Assembly: GCA_024707075.1 (NCBI GenBank)
Contig: JANQAK010000003.1
Span: forward strand, 1,984,001 to 2,048,000
Direction: 5' to 3'
Source of the DNA: Afipia sp.
GTDB taxonomy: Bacteria > Pseudomonadota > Alphaproteobacteria > Rhizobiales > Xanthobacteraceae
DNA length: 64,000 nucleotides
The notes beneath the pieces are model-generated. The model saw nothing but the letters and a program-made list of their open reading frames with translations. It did not search any database and was not told where the DNA came from. Positions within the stretch are counted from its first letter, which is position 1; each line of letters starts with the position of its first letter. Positions 55,649 to 63,884 of the stretch are shown here, in pieces. A program made the position numbers and the translations under genes.

Positions 55649-56584
55649 ATGAACTCGATGAACATGAGCCGCGACATCATTGTCGACTGGCAAGCCCAGC
55701 ATGAGCATCTTTTCGGTCAGCATGCCATCAGGCTTCAGCATCGCCTGATCGAGACCGGCTTATTCACCAGAGAGAGCATCGGACGACTGATCGAACGATG
55801 CCCGAAGTCCCATCTCGGACTTGAGTCGGTCAGCTTCGAAGGTGACGTTCACAAGCGCATCTACGGCGAACTCGGAGGCGCTTCCGGGCTTGAGGCGATC
55901 GCGGCGATCGAGAAGGGCAGTATGTGGATGAACATACGCCGGGTGATGGAGTGGGCGCCCGAATACAATGATCTTCTCAACCGGATCTTCACCGAATTCG
56001 AATCGCGCATGGACGGCTTCAAGACCTTCAAGCGCAACATGGGAGTATTGGTTTCTTCGCCGAACGCCAAGGTGCCTTATCACGCCGATATTCAGGGACA
56101 ATCGCTCTGGCAGATTTCTGGCGTGAAGCGCGTGTTCGTGTATCCCCGGTCGGACATTTTCATGCCGTCGAAGAATATCGAGAAAATCCTGCTTCGTGAG
56201 ACCACCGAAGACATGCCCTATCGGTCGTGGTTCGACGAATATGCGACCACTTTTGATCTTAAACCCGGCGAGATGCTCACATGGCCTCTCTACGCGCCGC
56301 ACAAGGTCGAGAATCACGATTGCCTGAACATCTCCGTGACCATGGAGCACTGGACCAAGCCAATCTGGAATTCCTATGCGGTTCAATACGGAAACGGCGT
56401 TCTGCGCCGCACGCTTGGGCTGAAGAACTCATCCACCAGGGATCACGGCATCCACGTTTACCCGAAAGCGGCGGCGGCGTTCCTTTGGAAGAAAGCGGGG
56501 CGGCAAATCGAGGGAGACGTCGTCAAGACGAGAGATTTCCGGATTTCTTCCGAGAGCGCGAACGGACGCGTCGCTATATCCTGA
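55649..56584 (+). CDS. Cupin-like (JmjC-type) putative iron oxygenase
   Basis: A 311-residue protein with the cupin-like double-stranded beta-helix of JmjC-type hydroxylases. The predicted iron ligands are His145, Asp147 (VPYHADIQGQS) and His218 (YAPHKVENHD). LWQISGVKRVFVYPRSD lies between them and TMEHWTKP after. Such proteins are 2-oxoglutarate-dependent hydroxylases in known cases. In a polysaccharide locus it could modify a sugar or lipid carrier; that is inference. It is followed by an acetyltransferase gene in the same direction (33-base gap). Confidence 0.8.
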   Translation: MNSMNMSRDIIVDWQAQHEHLFGQHAIRLQHRLIETGLFTRESIGRLIERCPKSHLGLESVSFEGDVHKRIYGELGGASGLEAIAAIEKGSMWMNIRRVMEWAPEYNDLLNRIFTEFESRMDGFKTFKRNMGVLVSSPNAKVPYHADIQGQSLWQISGVKRVFVYPRSDIFMPSKNIEKILLRETTEDMPYRSWFDEYATTFDLKPGEMLTWPLYAPHKVENHDCLNISVTMEHWTKPIWNSYAVQYGNGVLRRTLGLKNSSTRDHGIHVYPKAAAAFLWKKAGRQIEGDVVKTRDFRISSESANGRVAIS

Positions 56585-56617
56585 GCGGTTGCCGTACACT
56601 CGTGAAAGATCATTTCA

Positions 56618-57730
56618 ATGCTGGCACTCAATCGGGCGTCGTTGTATCTCGAAGTTGATATCAAGGTTGAATCCGATTTCGACTTTCTATCGGCCGAGTA
56701 TCGCGCCTTCCACAATCTCCGGCGCGCCAGCGTCTTTCAGGCGCCGCTGTGGCTGCATTCAATCCACCGCAAACTGAGGCCGCATCTGTCGGCCAGGCAG
56801 TACACGGTGACAATCCGAAATCACGACAATGAGCTGATCGCACTCATCCCTTTGATTGTGCAGCAATCGACCGGGCTTTCCATTCTACAACCGGCCGATT
56901 TCGGAGTTTGCGACTACAACGCTGTCGTCGGCGATCCGCTGGTGCTGGAAACGCTCGCCGCCGATCCGTCCGTCATCGACCGTATCGACAGGCTGCTGAG
57001 TGTCGCGGACGTGTTGCTGTTCCGCAAGGTGAGGGACGATGCTTTCGACGCCCGCCGGCTGTTCAAGAAAACCGCGGCCAGCCCTTGCGAGAACGCAGCC
57101 TATCACTGCGACACCGGTCCGGATTTTGAAGCATGGCAGCGCCGTACAATCAGCAGGAAATTTTCCAAGGAGCTTGGACGCCTGAACAGGCAGGTCGAGC
57201 GCGATCTCGGCCACTACGAACATCGGCCTGCGCGAACCGAAGACGAAGTCCGCGAAGCATTCCGGTTCCTTAAAAGCGCGAGAGACGGCCGGTTCGCCGG
57301 AGACCTGCTCGACAACGAGATCTACGAGACATTCTATCGCGATTTCGCCGTTGCCGGAATGGCTTCCGGAGATGCGATAACCTATGTCAGCTATCTCGAT
57401 GGAAAGCCGGTCGCCGTCTTATTCGGCCCCGCCTGCGAGAACGAGTTTCATGCGGTCTTAATCGGCTCGGACATTCAGCGGTTCGGCAAATATTCGGTTG
57501 GCACACAACTTCTCTATCGCGTGGTCAAGCTCCGGTTCGAAAGCGGACTGCATCGTCTGGATATGGGCCTCGGCAACACGGGATATAAATCGCATTTCAG
57601 CGTCGAGGAAACCTGTCTGCACAACTTCTCGTCGGCCCGCTCGCTCGCCGGATCGGCGATGACATTCGTCTATCACCGCGCCAAGCCGCTGAAGAACGCG
57701 CTCCGCCGCCTCTCCCCCCAGTTGCGTTGA
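56618..57730 (+). CDS. CelD/BcsL-family GNAT acyltransferase
   Basis: A 370-residue protein of the CelD/BcsL (BioF2-like) GNAT family found in cellulose and exopolysaccharide loci. Features: VFQAPLWLHSIHRKL near the N-terminus, a middle GNAT core (FSKELGRLNRQVERDLG), and GKPVAVLFGPACENEFHAV with VGTQLLYRVVKLRFESGL, where acyl-CoA would bind. It probably adds acyl groups to a sugar. The stop lies 13 bases before the second flippase gene. Confidence 0.87.
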   Translation: MLALNRASLYLEVDIKVESDFDFLSAEYRAFHNLRRASVFQAPLWLHSIHRKLRPHLSARQYTVTIRNHDNELIALIPLIVQQSTGLSILQPADFGVCDYNAVVGDPLVLETLAADPSVIDRIDRLLSVADVLLFRKVRDDAFDARRLFKKTAASPCENAAYHCDTGPDFEAWQRRTISRKFSKELGRLNRQVERDLGHYEHRPARTEDEVREAFRFLKSARDGRFAGDLLDNEIYETFYRDFAVAGMASGDAITYVSYLDGKPVAVLFGPACENEFHAVLIGSDIQRFGKYSVGTQLLYRVVKLRFESGLHRLDMGLGNTGYKSHFSVEETCLHNFSSARSLAGSAMTFVYHRAKPLKNALRRLSPQLR

Positions 57731-57743
57731 CGATGCCAGCAGG

Positions 57744-59105
57744 ATGCTCAACGTGAACATTGCCGCCGCGGCCCGAAAGCTGATCGACCTCCGGAGAAGC
57801 CCGGCCATACGCGGCATGGCCGGAGTATTTGTGCTCAGAATAACGATCACGGCGCTGAACTTTGCGTTGATTTCCCTCGCCGCATCCGCGCTGGGCGTGT
57901 CCGCCTTTGGAACATACTCCATCCTGTTCAGCGCGGCGGGTCTGTGCTGCATCATTGCGACTGCCGGTCAGCAGGTCCTTTTGATGCGGTCCTGGAATGA
58001 ATATTCTTCAGACGGACAAATCGGCCAATTGAAAGGTGCCCTGATCTTCGGCGGCATCGTTTGCCTGTCAGGCAGCGTCATCGTCGCAATTCCATTCTAC
58101 ACGTGGCTTGCCATGACGCATGGAACGGCGATCGCGGCATCTGTCACGCTCTATCTGATCGTCCTGTCCGTGCTGTTGACGACATCGCATCTCGTGCGAA
58201 CCGCGATCGGCGTCGGGACGGGCGATGGCTTTGGCAACCTGTCGCTGGTGATTCCGCCAATTCTCTATCTGCTGTTCTGTCTCGCGAGTGCGACTCCGGC
58301 CGATATTAGCCTTGTCTTCCTTCTCATGGCCGCCGGGGCAGCCTGCTGCATCGTCCTTCATGCAGCAGCGCTTTTCCGGATCATTCAACGGCGCTTTCCC
58401 GACTTCAAGACAGTGAGGGCGATCTACAATCTGCCGCTCTGGCGCCAGCGAACGCTCAAGCTGACGCTTTCGAACAGCCTGGAAGCCGCAGATCAATACA
58501 TCGACGTGCTGATTATCGGCGCACTCATGAGTCCGGCGATCGCCGGCGCATACTTCGTGATAAGCCGGCTGGCCAACGCCTTTGCGATGGCGACCGACGC
58601 CATCCATATGTTTTCGACCCGGCATATCCCGGACCTTTACTACCGCCGCCAGTTTACCCAACTCGGTGCGCTGCTGGACACGATCGCCAGCGTGACGCTG
58701 GCCGTCATTGCCGCCGGCATGATCTTCATCATCTGCGGCGGTCCCTGGATTCTGATGGTCTTCAGCGAGGCGTATGTGCCGTATTACGGCGCTCTGATCG
58801 TATTGTCCTTCGGCATGGCCGCCGTGGCGGCCGCGGGTCCATCGGGATCGATCCTGATGTTGACCGGGCACGAAGGCCGCTACCTCGGAGTGACGAGCGC
58901 AATCGTCCTGTTGCGCATGATCGGGTTTCTGGCGCTCATTCCCTATTTTCAGATCATGGGCGCTGTCGTCGCGACGACGCTTTCATTCATATGCATGGCC
59001 ATACTGCTGAGAATCTCCGCCATCGCCTTTGCAAAAATCGACGGTTCGGTGTTGCGGCTTGTCCCGAAGTATTGGCGGCAGCGCGCAATCGCGACTGCAA
59101 AATAG
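57744..59105 (+). CDS. Polysaccharide flippase (Wzx/MATE-like), copy 2
   Basis: A 453-residue flippase-family membrane protein with about 12 helices, homologous to the one at 50839 over its whole length. The most similar stretch is DVLIIGALMSPAIAGAYFVI with SRLANAFAMATDAIHMF, against DVVIIYWLLDPVAAGAYFIA in copy 1. It is in the same unit as the cupin-like and acetyltransferase genes. A second flippase suggests either a second repeat unit or a duplicated and specialised one. Convergent with the WecG-like gene. Confidence 0.88.
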   Translation: MLNVNIAAAARKLIDLRRSPAIRGMAGVFVLRITITALNFALISLAASALGVSAFGTYSILFSAAGLCCIIATAGQQVLLMRSWNEYSSDGQIGQLKGALIFGGIVCLSGSVIVAIPFYTWLAMTHGTAIAASVTLYLIVLSVLLTTSHLVRTAIGVGTGDGFGNLSLVIPPILYLLFCLASATPADISLVFLLMAAGAACCIVLHAAALFRIIQRRFPDFKTVRAIYNLPLWRQRTLKLTLSNSLEAADQYIDVLIIGALMSPAIAGAYFVISRLANAFAMATDAIHMFSTRHIPDLYYRRQFTQLGALLDTIASVTLAVIAAGMIFIICGGPWILMVFSEAYVPYYGALIVLSFGMAAVAAAGPSGSILMLTGHEGRYLGVTSAIVLLRMIGFLALIPYFQIMGAVVATTLSFICMAILLRISAIAFAKIDGSVLRLVPKYWRQRAIATAK

Positions 59106-59305
59106 ATCACGGCCAGCACAGCCGTTTCGGCGCCATTGTACTGAACGTTTATCCTGGGGCTCTCGCGGAAGGTAGTTTGCAACAGCCGCGTGTGGCATGT
59201 CGCCGATGAAACCACGTTTCTAGCCCTGATTATCGTCGAGCGGCGGGATCGTCCAGCGACGGCAAACGGGTCAGCGACCGTCCAGTCTCCTGACCGTCGA
59301 CGGGA

Positions 59306-60218
59306 TCAGCGGGATCGCGTCAAAAGCAGATACATGGCCAGCGGATTTGTTTTGAGATAACGCCATCCCAGGCGCCGCGGCTCTAGGCAGGCCCTCCAAA
59401 GCCACTCCAATCCGGCATTTTGAAGCCATAGCGGAGCTCTCCGCTTGGACCCGGATAGAAAATCGAAGAGCCCTCCGGATGTCTTGATAACTCCGACCGA
59501 GGTAAGCCGGCCGCGGTTTCGGCTGATAAATGCCTGTTCCCGGGGGACGCCCATCGAGATCCACAGGATGTCCGGCTCCAATGCGGCAATCTGCTCGCAG
59601 ACCTCGATTTCCTGATCGCGGCTTTCGAAAAAGCCGTGGCGATTCCCCACGATCGAAAGGTTCGGAAATCTCTGCTTTACGGATTTCACGGCGGCGCTGT
59701 TGGAGTCTTCGGTCGCGCCGAGCATGAACATGGTTGCGCCCGCGGCTTTCTGCCTTGGCTGCCACATCGAAAAACAGGTCGGACGTCGCAACACGTTCAG
59801 GAAGCGGAACGGCGCAGTGCGTCCGCGATACGAAGACATGCGGCATTCCATCGGCGTGGATGGCGTCGGCCTCCAGGAACAGCGAACGCTCCGCCTTATC
59901 CACGGCGCACCTGTACGTCACTTCGCCGTTCGTCGAAGTGATATAGGCCGGATAGCGCCACAAACCTCTTCGTTTCAAGGCATGGTCGACCAGCACCTCT
60001 GCCGATTCTTCGCGATTCACCACGACGACAGGCAGCCCGCCCAGCAGGACTTTGCGCCATCGATGAAACTGGCTACGTCTGCGATCGCTTGACACTCGGC
60101 GGTCTTCAATCTTCTGAAGCTCCAGCGCAAGTTTTGTCGCCTTATAGGTCGTAAGCCGACGGTCGGCATTACCGACTATCGAACAACGACGCTCTCTGGT
60201 ATTGGATTGCGCAGCCAT
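59306..60218 (-). pseudogene. WecG/TagA/CpsF-family glycosyltransferase, one-base frameshift
   Basis: About 303 residues if restored. The N-terminal frame carries ITSTNGEVTYRCAVD and LEADAIHADGMPHVFVSR, the family's active-site region, then SDLFFDVAAKAE. The C-terminal frame carries AAGATMFMLGATEDSNSA, IVGNRHGFF, LWISMGVPREQAFI and VGVIKTSGGLFDFLSG. Removing one A from the AAA at plus-strand 59746-59748 (TTT) joins them as DVAAKAEAAGATMFML. GT26 enzymes add a sugar (ManNAcA- or Gal-type) to a lipid-linked acceptor. The indel is in a homopolymer and may be a sequencing error. Confidence 0.85.
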
Positions 60219-60480
60219 AACCGCCCCTGCTACGGACGACGTCGTCCGACATTCACCGGCAATTTATGGACAACAGTACCGCGAGGCCAGCCCTTCTCCC
60301 AGAAGGTGAAAAAGTGGTTAACGGCACCGGCCGGCTGGTCTCGCGCCGAGGATGAAAAGATGAACGGGTAATCCAGGCATTAATACTAAATGGAACGGCC
60401 CCCTGACGTCCCGCCGGTCGTTCCGTTAAAGAATTACGCAGCCTGCGGGCGCCCCAATGACGCAAGAAGATCGGCAGAGC

Positions 60481-61461
60481 ATGGACACCAAGTACGTCCT
60501 CGTTACGGGCGGGGCTGGCTATATTGGTAGTCATACCACGCTTGCCCTGCTGGATGCCGGCATCAAGCCAATTGTCGTCGACAATCTTTCAACGGGCTTC
60601 CGATCGGCCGTTCCCTCCTCCGTTCCTTTTTTTCAAGGCGATTCGGAGACGAAGCTCTCCTTCACAGCATCATGCAGAAATATGATGTTGAAGCGGTCAT
60701 TCATTTTGCCGCCAGCATCATCGTTGCCGAATCCTCCGTCGATCCCCTCGGCTACTATAAAAACAATACCGTCAATGCATGCGCGCTTATCGACTGTGCG
60801 GTTCGGAATCATATTCCAAACTTCATCTTTTCATCCTCTGCCGCGGTCTACGGAGAACCACGTTCGCCGATTCTTTCAGAAGACCATCCAACGGACCCCA
60901 TAAATCCCTATGGCCGATCCAAACTGATGGTTGAGTGGATGCTTGAAGACGCGGCAAAAGCATATCCGATCCACTATGCCGCGCTCCGATACTTCAACGT
61001 CGCCGGCGCGGATCCCGCAGGCAGGATTGGTCAATCTTCAGCCAATGCAACACACCTTATAAAGATCGCCGTCCAAGCGGCTCTCGGAAAGCGATCCGGC
61101 GTCGACGTTTTTGGCGCCGATTATCCGACAGCCGATGGAACATGCATACGGGACTATGTGCATGTGCACGATCTCGCGCAGGCTCACCTGGCCGCCTTGT
61201 CGTACTTGAGAAAAAGAAAAAACGAATCTGATCTGCAACATCGGCTATGCAACGGGCTTCTCCGTCCTGGAAGTCATCGAGGTCGTTAAGCGTGTTTCGG
61301 GCGTCGATTTTGAAGTCAGGGCTCAAAAACGCCGGCTCGGCGATCCGTCCAGGCTCGTCGCCTCAAACCAGAAGGCCACGGAGATGCTGCGGTGGTCTCC
61401 ACGCTACAACAATCTTGAAATCATTGTGCGTCACGCGCTCGAATGGGAACGACAGCTATAA
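60481..61461 (+). pseudogene. galE: UDP-glucose 4-epimerase with two compensating frameshifts
   Basis: Full length is 326 residues (GalE size) because a minus-one and a plus-one shift cancel. Frame 1 gives [20 protein letters not shown] (Rossmann motif). At about 60641-60644 a base is missing (GGCGATTCGG; GATTTCGG would give [13 protein letters not shown]). The middle frame gives [14 protein letters not shown] and the catalytic YGRSK, with ALRYFNVAGADP. At about 61221 one A too many (AAAAAAC) breaks the frame; without it NLICNIGYATGFSVLEV follows to the stop. Both are homopolymer length changes, so the gene may be intact in the cell. It supplies UDP-galactose. Confidence 0.9.
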
Positions 61462-61628
61462 ATGCACGATAGCTGAGGCAAGCGATCACTGGTCAGCCCG
61501 GCGGGTAGTCCAGGCTGGCGAGGCGATAGCGCCCATGCTCAGGACATCCCAGGCGTCCCCGAGGACCGCGCGTCCCACAACCGGCCTGATCCCCACCTAC
61601 CCTTCGTTCCTCTTGCCGGTTGAGCACG

Positions 61629-61644
61629 CGGCATAGCTCTTGCT
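61629..61644 (+). promoter_or_regulatory. Sigma-54-type promoter candidate 1
   Basis: CGGCATAGCTCTTGCT fits the -24/-12 pattern TGGCACG-N4-TTGCW: GG at 61630-61631, GC at 61642-61643, exactly ten bases between. It is 66 bases upstream of the ATG at 61710 and almost identical to the candidate at 62545-62560. Confidence 0.5.
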
Positions 61645-61709
61645 CAGAGGAACCGATCCAGCGGATTGGGCGCAACGACCCCATCCGAGCCGACATTGGG
61701 GAAGACGTC

Positions 61710-62459
61710 ATGACCGACATGGTCGAATTGCAGAAGCGCAAACAGCCGATCAATCTGGCCATCGTGCATGTGGACCCCGATGCGTTTATCGGCAGTCTGA
61801 TGGGCTGGCTGGAGATCACGGCCTTCATCACCGCCCAAAAGGCCGGGACCGCCCAAATCCCTGCCGATGGCGTGACGCCCCGGCTGTCGGCCAGCGACTT
61901 CCAGAATAGCGGCGTGCAGAATGTCGGCAATGACGCACTTTTTGCGTTTTGCATGACAGCGGCCCTGAAAGGCGACGCTCCAGCGGTCGATAAAGTGGAG
62001 ACCACACTGGTGGAGAGCCTGGGGAAGGACTTTCCGGGATCGCTGGCGCTGGGCTATTTCCGCGCGGACAACGCAAATCCCATCCTGCTTGAAGACTTTG
62101 TCGGTCAGGCCGGAAAACAATGGCTGCAAGGCGACAGACCGCCGCCGCCGTTGCGGGCAAAGGAAGACTGGAACACGGGCCTGCGGTTCTTTGAAAAGGC
62201 GCGTAAATCCAACTTCATTCACGAAATCATGTACCCACTGGCCAAATGGACGCGGGAGCGGTGGACCTTGATCGCCGAAAAGGAGGCCGCTTTCCTGCAT
62301 CATATTGAAGACAACCTGCCGATCGTGCGTGAAGCTCTCGAGGACCCGCGGAACGATCAGCCCTTTATCGCCAATATGTTGCTGAAGGCCGCTCCGGCGG
62401 TGGACATGGAGCTGACCGAGGAATACGCGGGATTCCTGCGCTCGCTTGCGAAGCGCTAG
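61710..62459 (+). CDS. Unknown protein upstream of Rieske gene
   Basis: A 249-residue soluble-looking protein with no signal peptide. It opens VELQKRKQPINLAIVHVDPD; the rest is alpha-rich and acidic (VETTLVESLGKDFPGSLALG; WTRERWTLIAEKEAAFLHHI). I do not recognise a family. GGGGAAG lies upstream of the ATG at 61710. It is the first gene of a same-strand block with a Rieske protein and two more unknown genes, preceded by a sigma-54-type promoter candidate. Confidence 0.8.
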   Translation: MTDMVELQKRKQPINLAIVHVDPDAFIGSLMGWLEITAFITAQKAGTAQIPADGVTPRLSASDFQNSGVQNVGNDALFAFCMTAALKGDAPAVDKVETTLVESLGKDFPGSLALGYFRADNANPILLEDFVGQAGKQWLQGDRPPPPLRAKEDWNTGLRFFEKARKSNFIHEIMYPLAKWTRERWTLIAEKEAAFLHHIEDNLPIVREALEDPRNDQPFIANMLLKAAPAVDMELTEEYAGFLRSLAKR

Positions 62460-62518
62460 GCCGGACCGCGCGGCCCCACGCCGCGCGCCCGAAAGGCACT
62501 AGCGCTGCCGCCACGGAC

Positions 62519-62538
62519 ATTGTCCGGGACACGACAAT
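62519..62538. promoter_or_regulatory. ATTGT-N10-ACAAT inverted repeat (NifA-like site)
   Basis: TGT (62521-62523) and ACA (62534-62536) are exactly ten bases apart, inside the perfect inverted pair ATTGT/ACAAT. TGT-N10-ACA is the NifA upstream-activator consensus, but here it lies only about seven bases before the -24 element, closer than is usual. Confidence 0.3.
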
Positions 62539-62544
62539 TCCGAG

Positions 62545-62560
62545 CGGCATGGTTCTTGCG
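62545..62560 (+). promoter_or_regulatory. Sigma-54-type promoter candidate 2
   Basis: CGGCATGGTTCTTGCG has GG at 62546-62547 and GC at 62558-62559, ten bases apart, and matches candidate 1 at 13 of 16 positions. It is 71 bases upstream of the Rieske ATG at 62631. Confidence 0.5.
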
Positions 62561-62630
62561 ATATTCGATGATGTGTCCGCTTCCACACATCGGGAGCGCG
62601 CGCTGCGTTTCTCTTTAAGAGGTGCGGTCC

Positions 62631-63056
62631 ATGAACGAGCTGTTTGCAATATGCGCCACCTATGAGGTCGATGACGGCGGCGCGCGCGGCTTCGTGCTGG
62701 CGCGGCCGGACGACACCGGCACAAGCAAGCCGTGGCCAATCCTCGTCACGCGAAAAGGCAATAACTTCTATGGCTTCGAAAATGCCTGCCCGCATCAGGG
62801 CGCGCGGCTGGACACGATCCCCGGCGAATTCCTCGATGACGAAGGCAATTTCATCACCTGCGGACGTCATCACGCCCAGTTCGACCTCGACACGGGCAAG
62901 TGCTTCATCGGCCCCTGCCAAGGCAAGATACTGACGCCGATCGCGCTGGTAATCGATGACGGCGATGTGTGCCTGACCGGGGTCGAACTCGCCGAAGAGG
63001 ACGGGCTCGACCTTGCCGACGATGAAGTCCCCGAGGTCATGATTACGGGCGATTGA
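62631..63056 (+). CDS. Rieske-type [2Fe-2S] protein
   Basis: A 141-residue soluble Rieske protein. Cluster ligands are Cys53 and His55 (ACPHQGARL), Cys77 and His80 (TCGRHHAQFDLDTG). This is the spacing of Rieske ferredoxins, and no signal peptide or membrane anchor is present, so it is cytoplasmic. The tail is strongly acidic (EEDGLDLADDEVPEV), as expected for an electron-transfer protein with a basic partner. AAGAGG precedes the ATG. Its partner is probably encoded in the surrounding unknown genes or to the right of the window. Confidence 0.9.
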   Translation: MNELFAICATYEVDDGGARGFVLARPDDTGTSKPWPILVTRKGNNFYGFENACPHQGARLDTIPGEFLDDEGNFITCGRHHAQFDLDTGKCFIGPCQGKILTPIALVIDDGDVCLTGVELAEEDGLDLADDEVPEVMITGD

Positions 63057-63224
63057 TCCGGGCAGGACAGCCCGATCGCCAGACAGTTGCACTTGCGGCA
63101 GACGGACCAGATCCCGATGCCGCAGGCAAGTTCGCCCTGATCCGCCGAGACGAGAGAAATGGCCCAAGAGATAACGGCCAATGTCGGATCATCCTAACAT
63201 CCATCTCCATCCAGGATCATGATT

Positions 63225-63764
63225 ATGACCGCGACCGCAGACACACCTTTCGCCAAGCTCGATGCCGAAGGCCGGCTACTGAAACCTATCCTGAATGCCG
63301 ATACGCATGTTGCAGGCCGGTTTGGCTATCGCGGCGACATTTCCTATGACGATCCGGAAACCGTGATCAAGGAAGTCTTCTCGGTTTCTGAAAGCGGAAA
63401 ACCGGGGATCGGCTTCCTCGCCGGATCAATCAAGACATACGAAAGCCTGCCCAAGCTCATCGAAACTTTCGGAGCGGCGTTTAACGGCGACGGCAAATAT
63501 TTCATCTACATCGCCGACCTGCCGCGAGGGAACCGGTTCTTTATCCGGTTCGGCGACGTGAAAATCTTCGCCATCTTCATCGACGAAACCACGGTCTATA
63601 ATGAATTGATCGACACGTTCTATGTCGACAAGACCAAGCTCAAGAAATTCGACACACCCGCCAAGCTCGATGCCTTGGCCGACGTCGGGCTGAAATATTC
63701 CACCCTCTCGGACTATACCGAGATTTCCTATGAAGAGGGGTTAAAGCTGAAAAATGCCGCGTGA
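63225..63764 (+). CDS. Unknown protein downstream of Rieske gene
   Basis: A 179-residue soluble protein with alternating beta and alpha character (LLKPILNADTHVAGRFGYRG; KYFIYIADLPRGNRFFIRFG; VKIFAIFIDETTVYNELID). The family is not recognised. The ATG at 63225 has AGGA eight bases upstream, better than the ATG at 63219. It follows the Rieske gene by 168 bases in the same direction and may share its transcript. Confidence 0.78.
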   Translation: MTATADTPFAKLDAEGRLLKPILNADTHVAGRFGYRGDISYDDPETVIKEVFSVSESGKPGIGFLAGSIKTYESLPKLIETFGAAFNGDGKYFIYIADLPRGNRFFIRFGDVKIFAIFIDETTVYNELIDTFYVDKTKLKKFDTPAKLDALADVGLKYSTLSDYTEISYEEGLKLKNAA

Positions 63765-63780
63765 CCAGCGCTCTTGAGTT

Positions 63781-63822
63781 GCGATCCGGCGTCATGTCTA
63801 AAAGCATGACCCGGATGATCGC
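63781..63822. repeat. Imperfect long hairpin
   Basis: GCGATCCGGCGTCATG (63781-63796) pairs imperfectly with CATGACCCGGATGATCGC (63805-63822) around an 8-base loop. It follows the gene ending at 63764 and may end its transcript; it could also be a copy of an interspersed palindrome. Confidence 0.55.
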
Positions 63823-63884
63823 ATGCAAGACACGGAGACTGATCGTGACTCTTTGGCCGGTTTGAATCCCAAAGGCGAACGCAA

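Noticed and set aside
63800-63830. Third sigma-54-like GG-N10-GC near CCGGATGATCGCATGCAA
   Set aside because: It overlaps the long hairpin and matches the -24/-12 bases poorly, so the spacing is probably chance.
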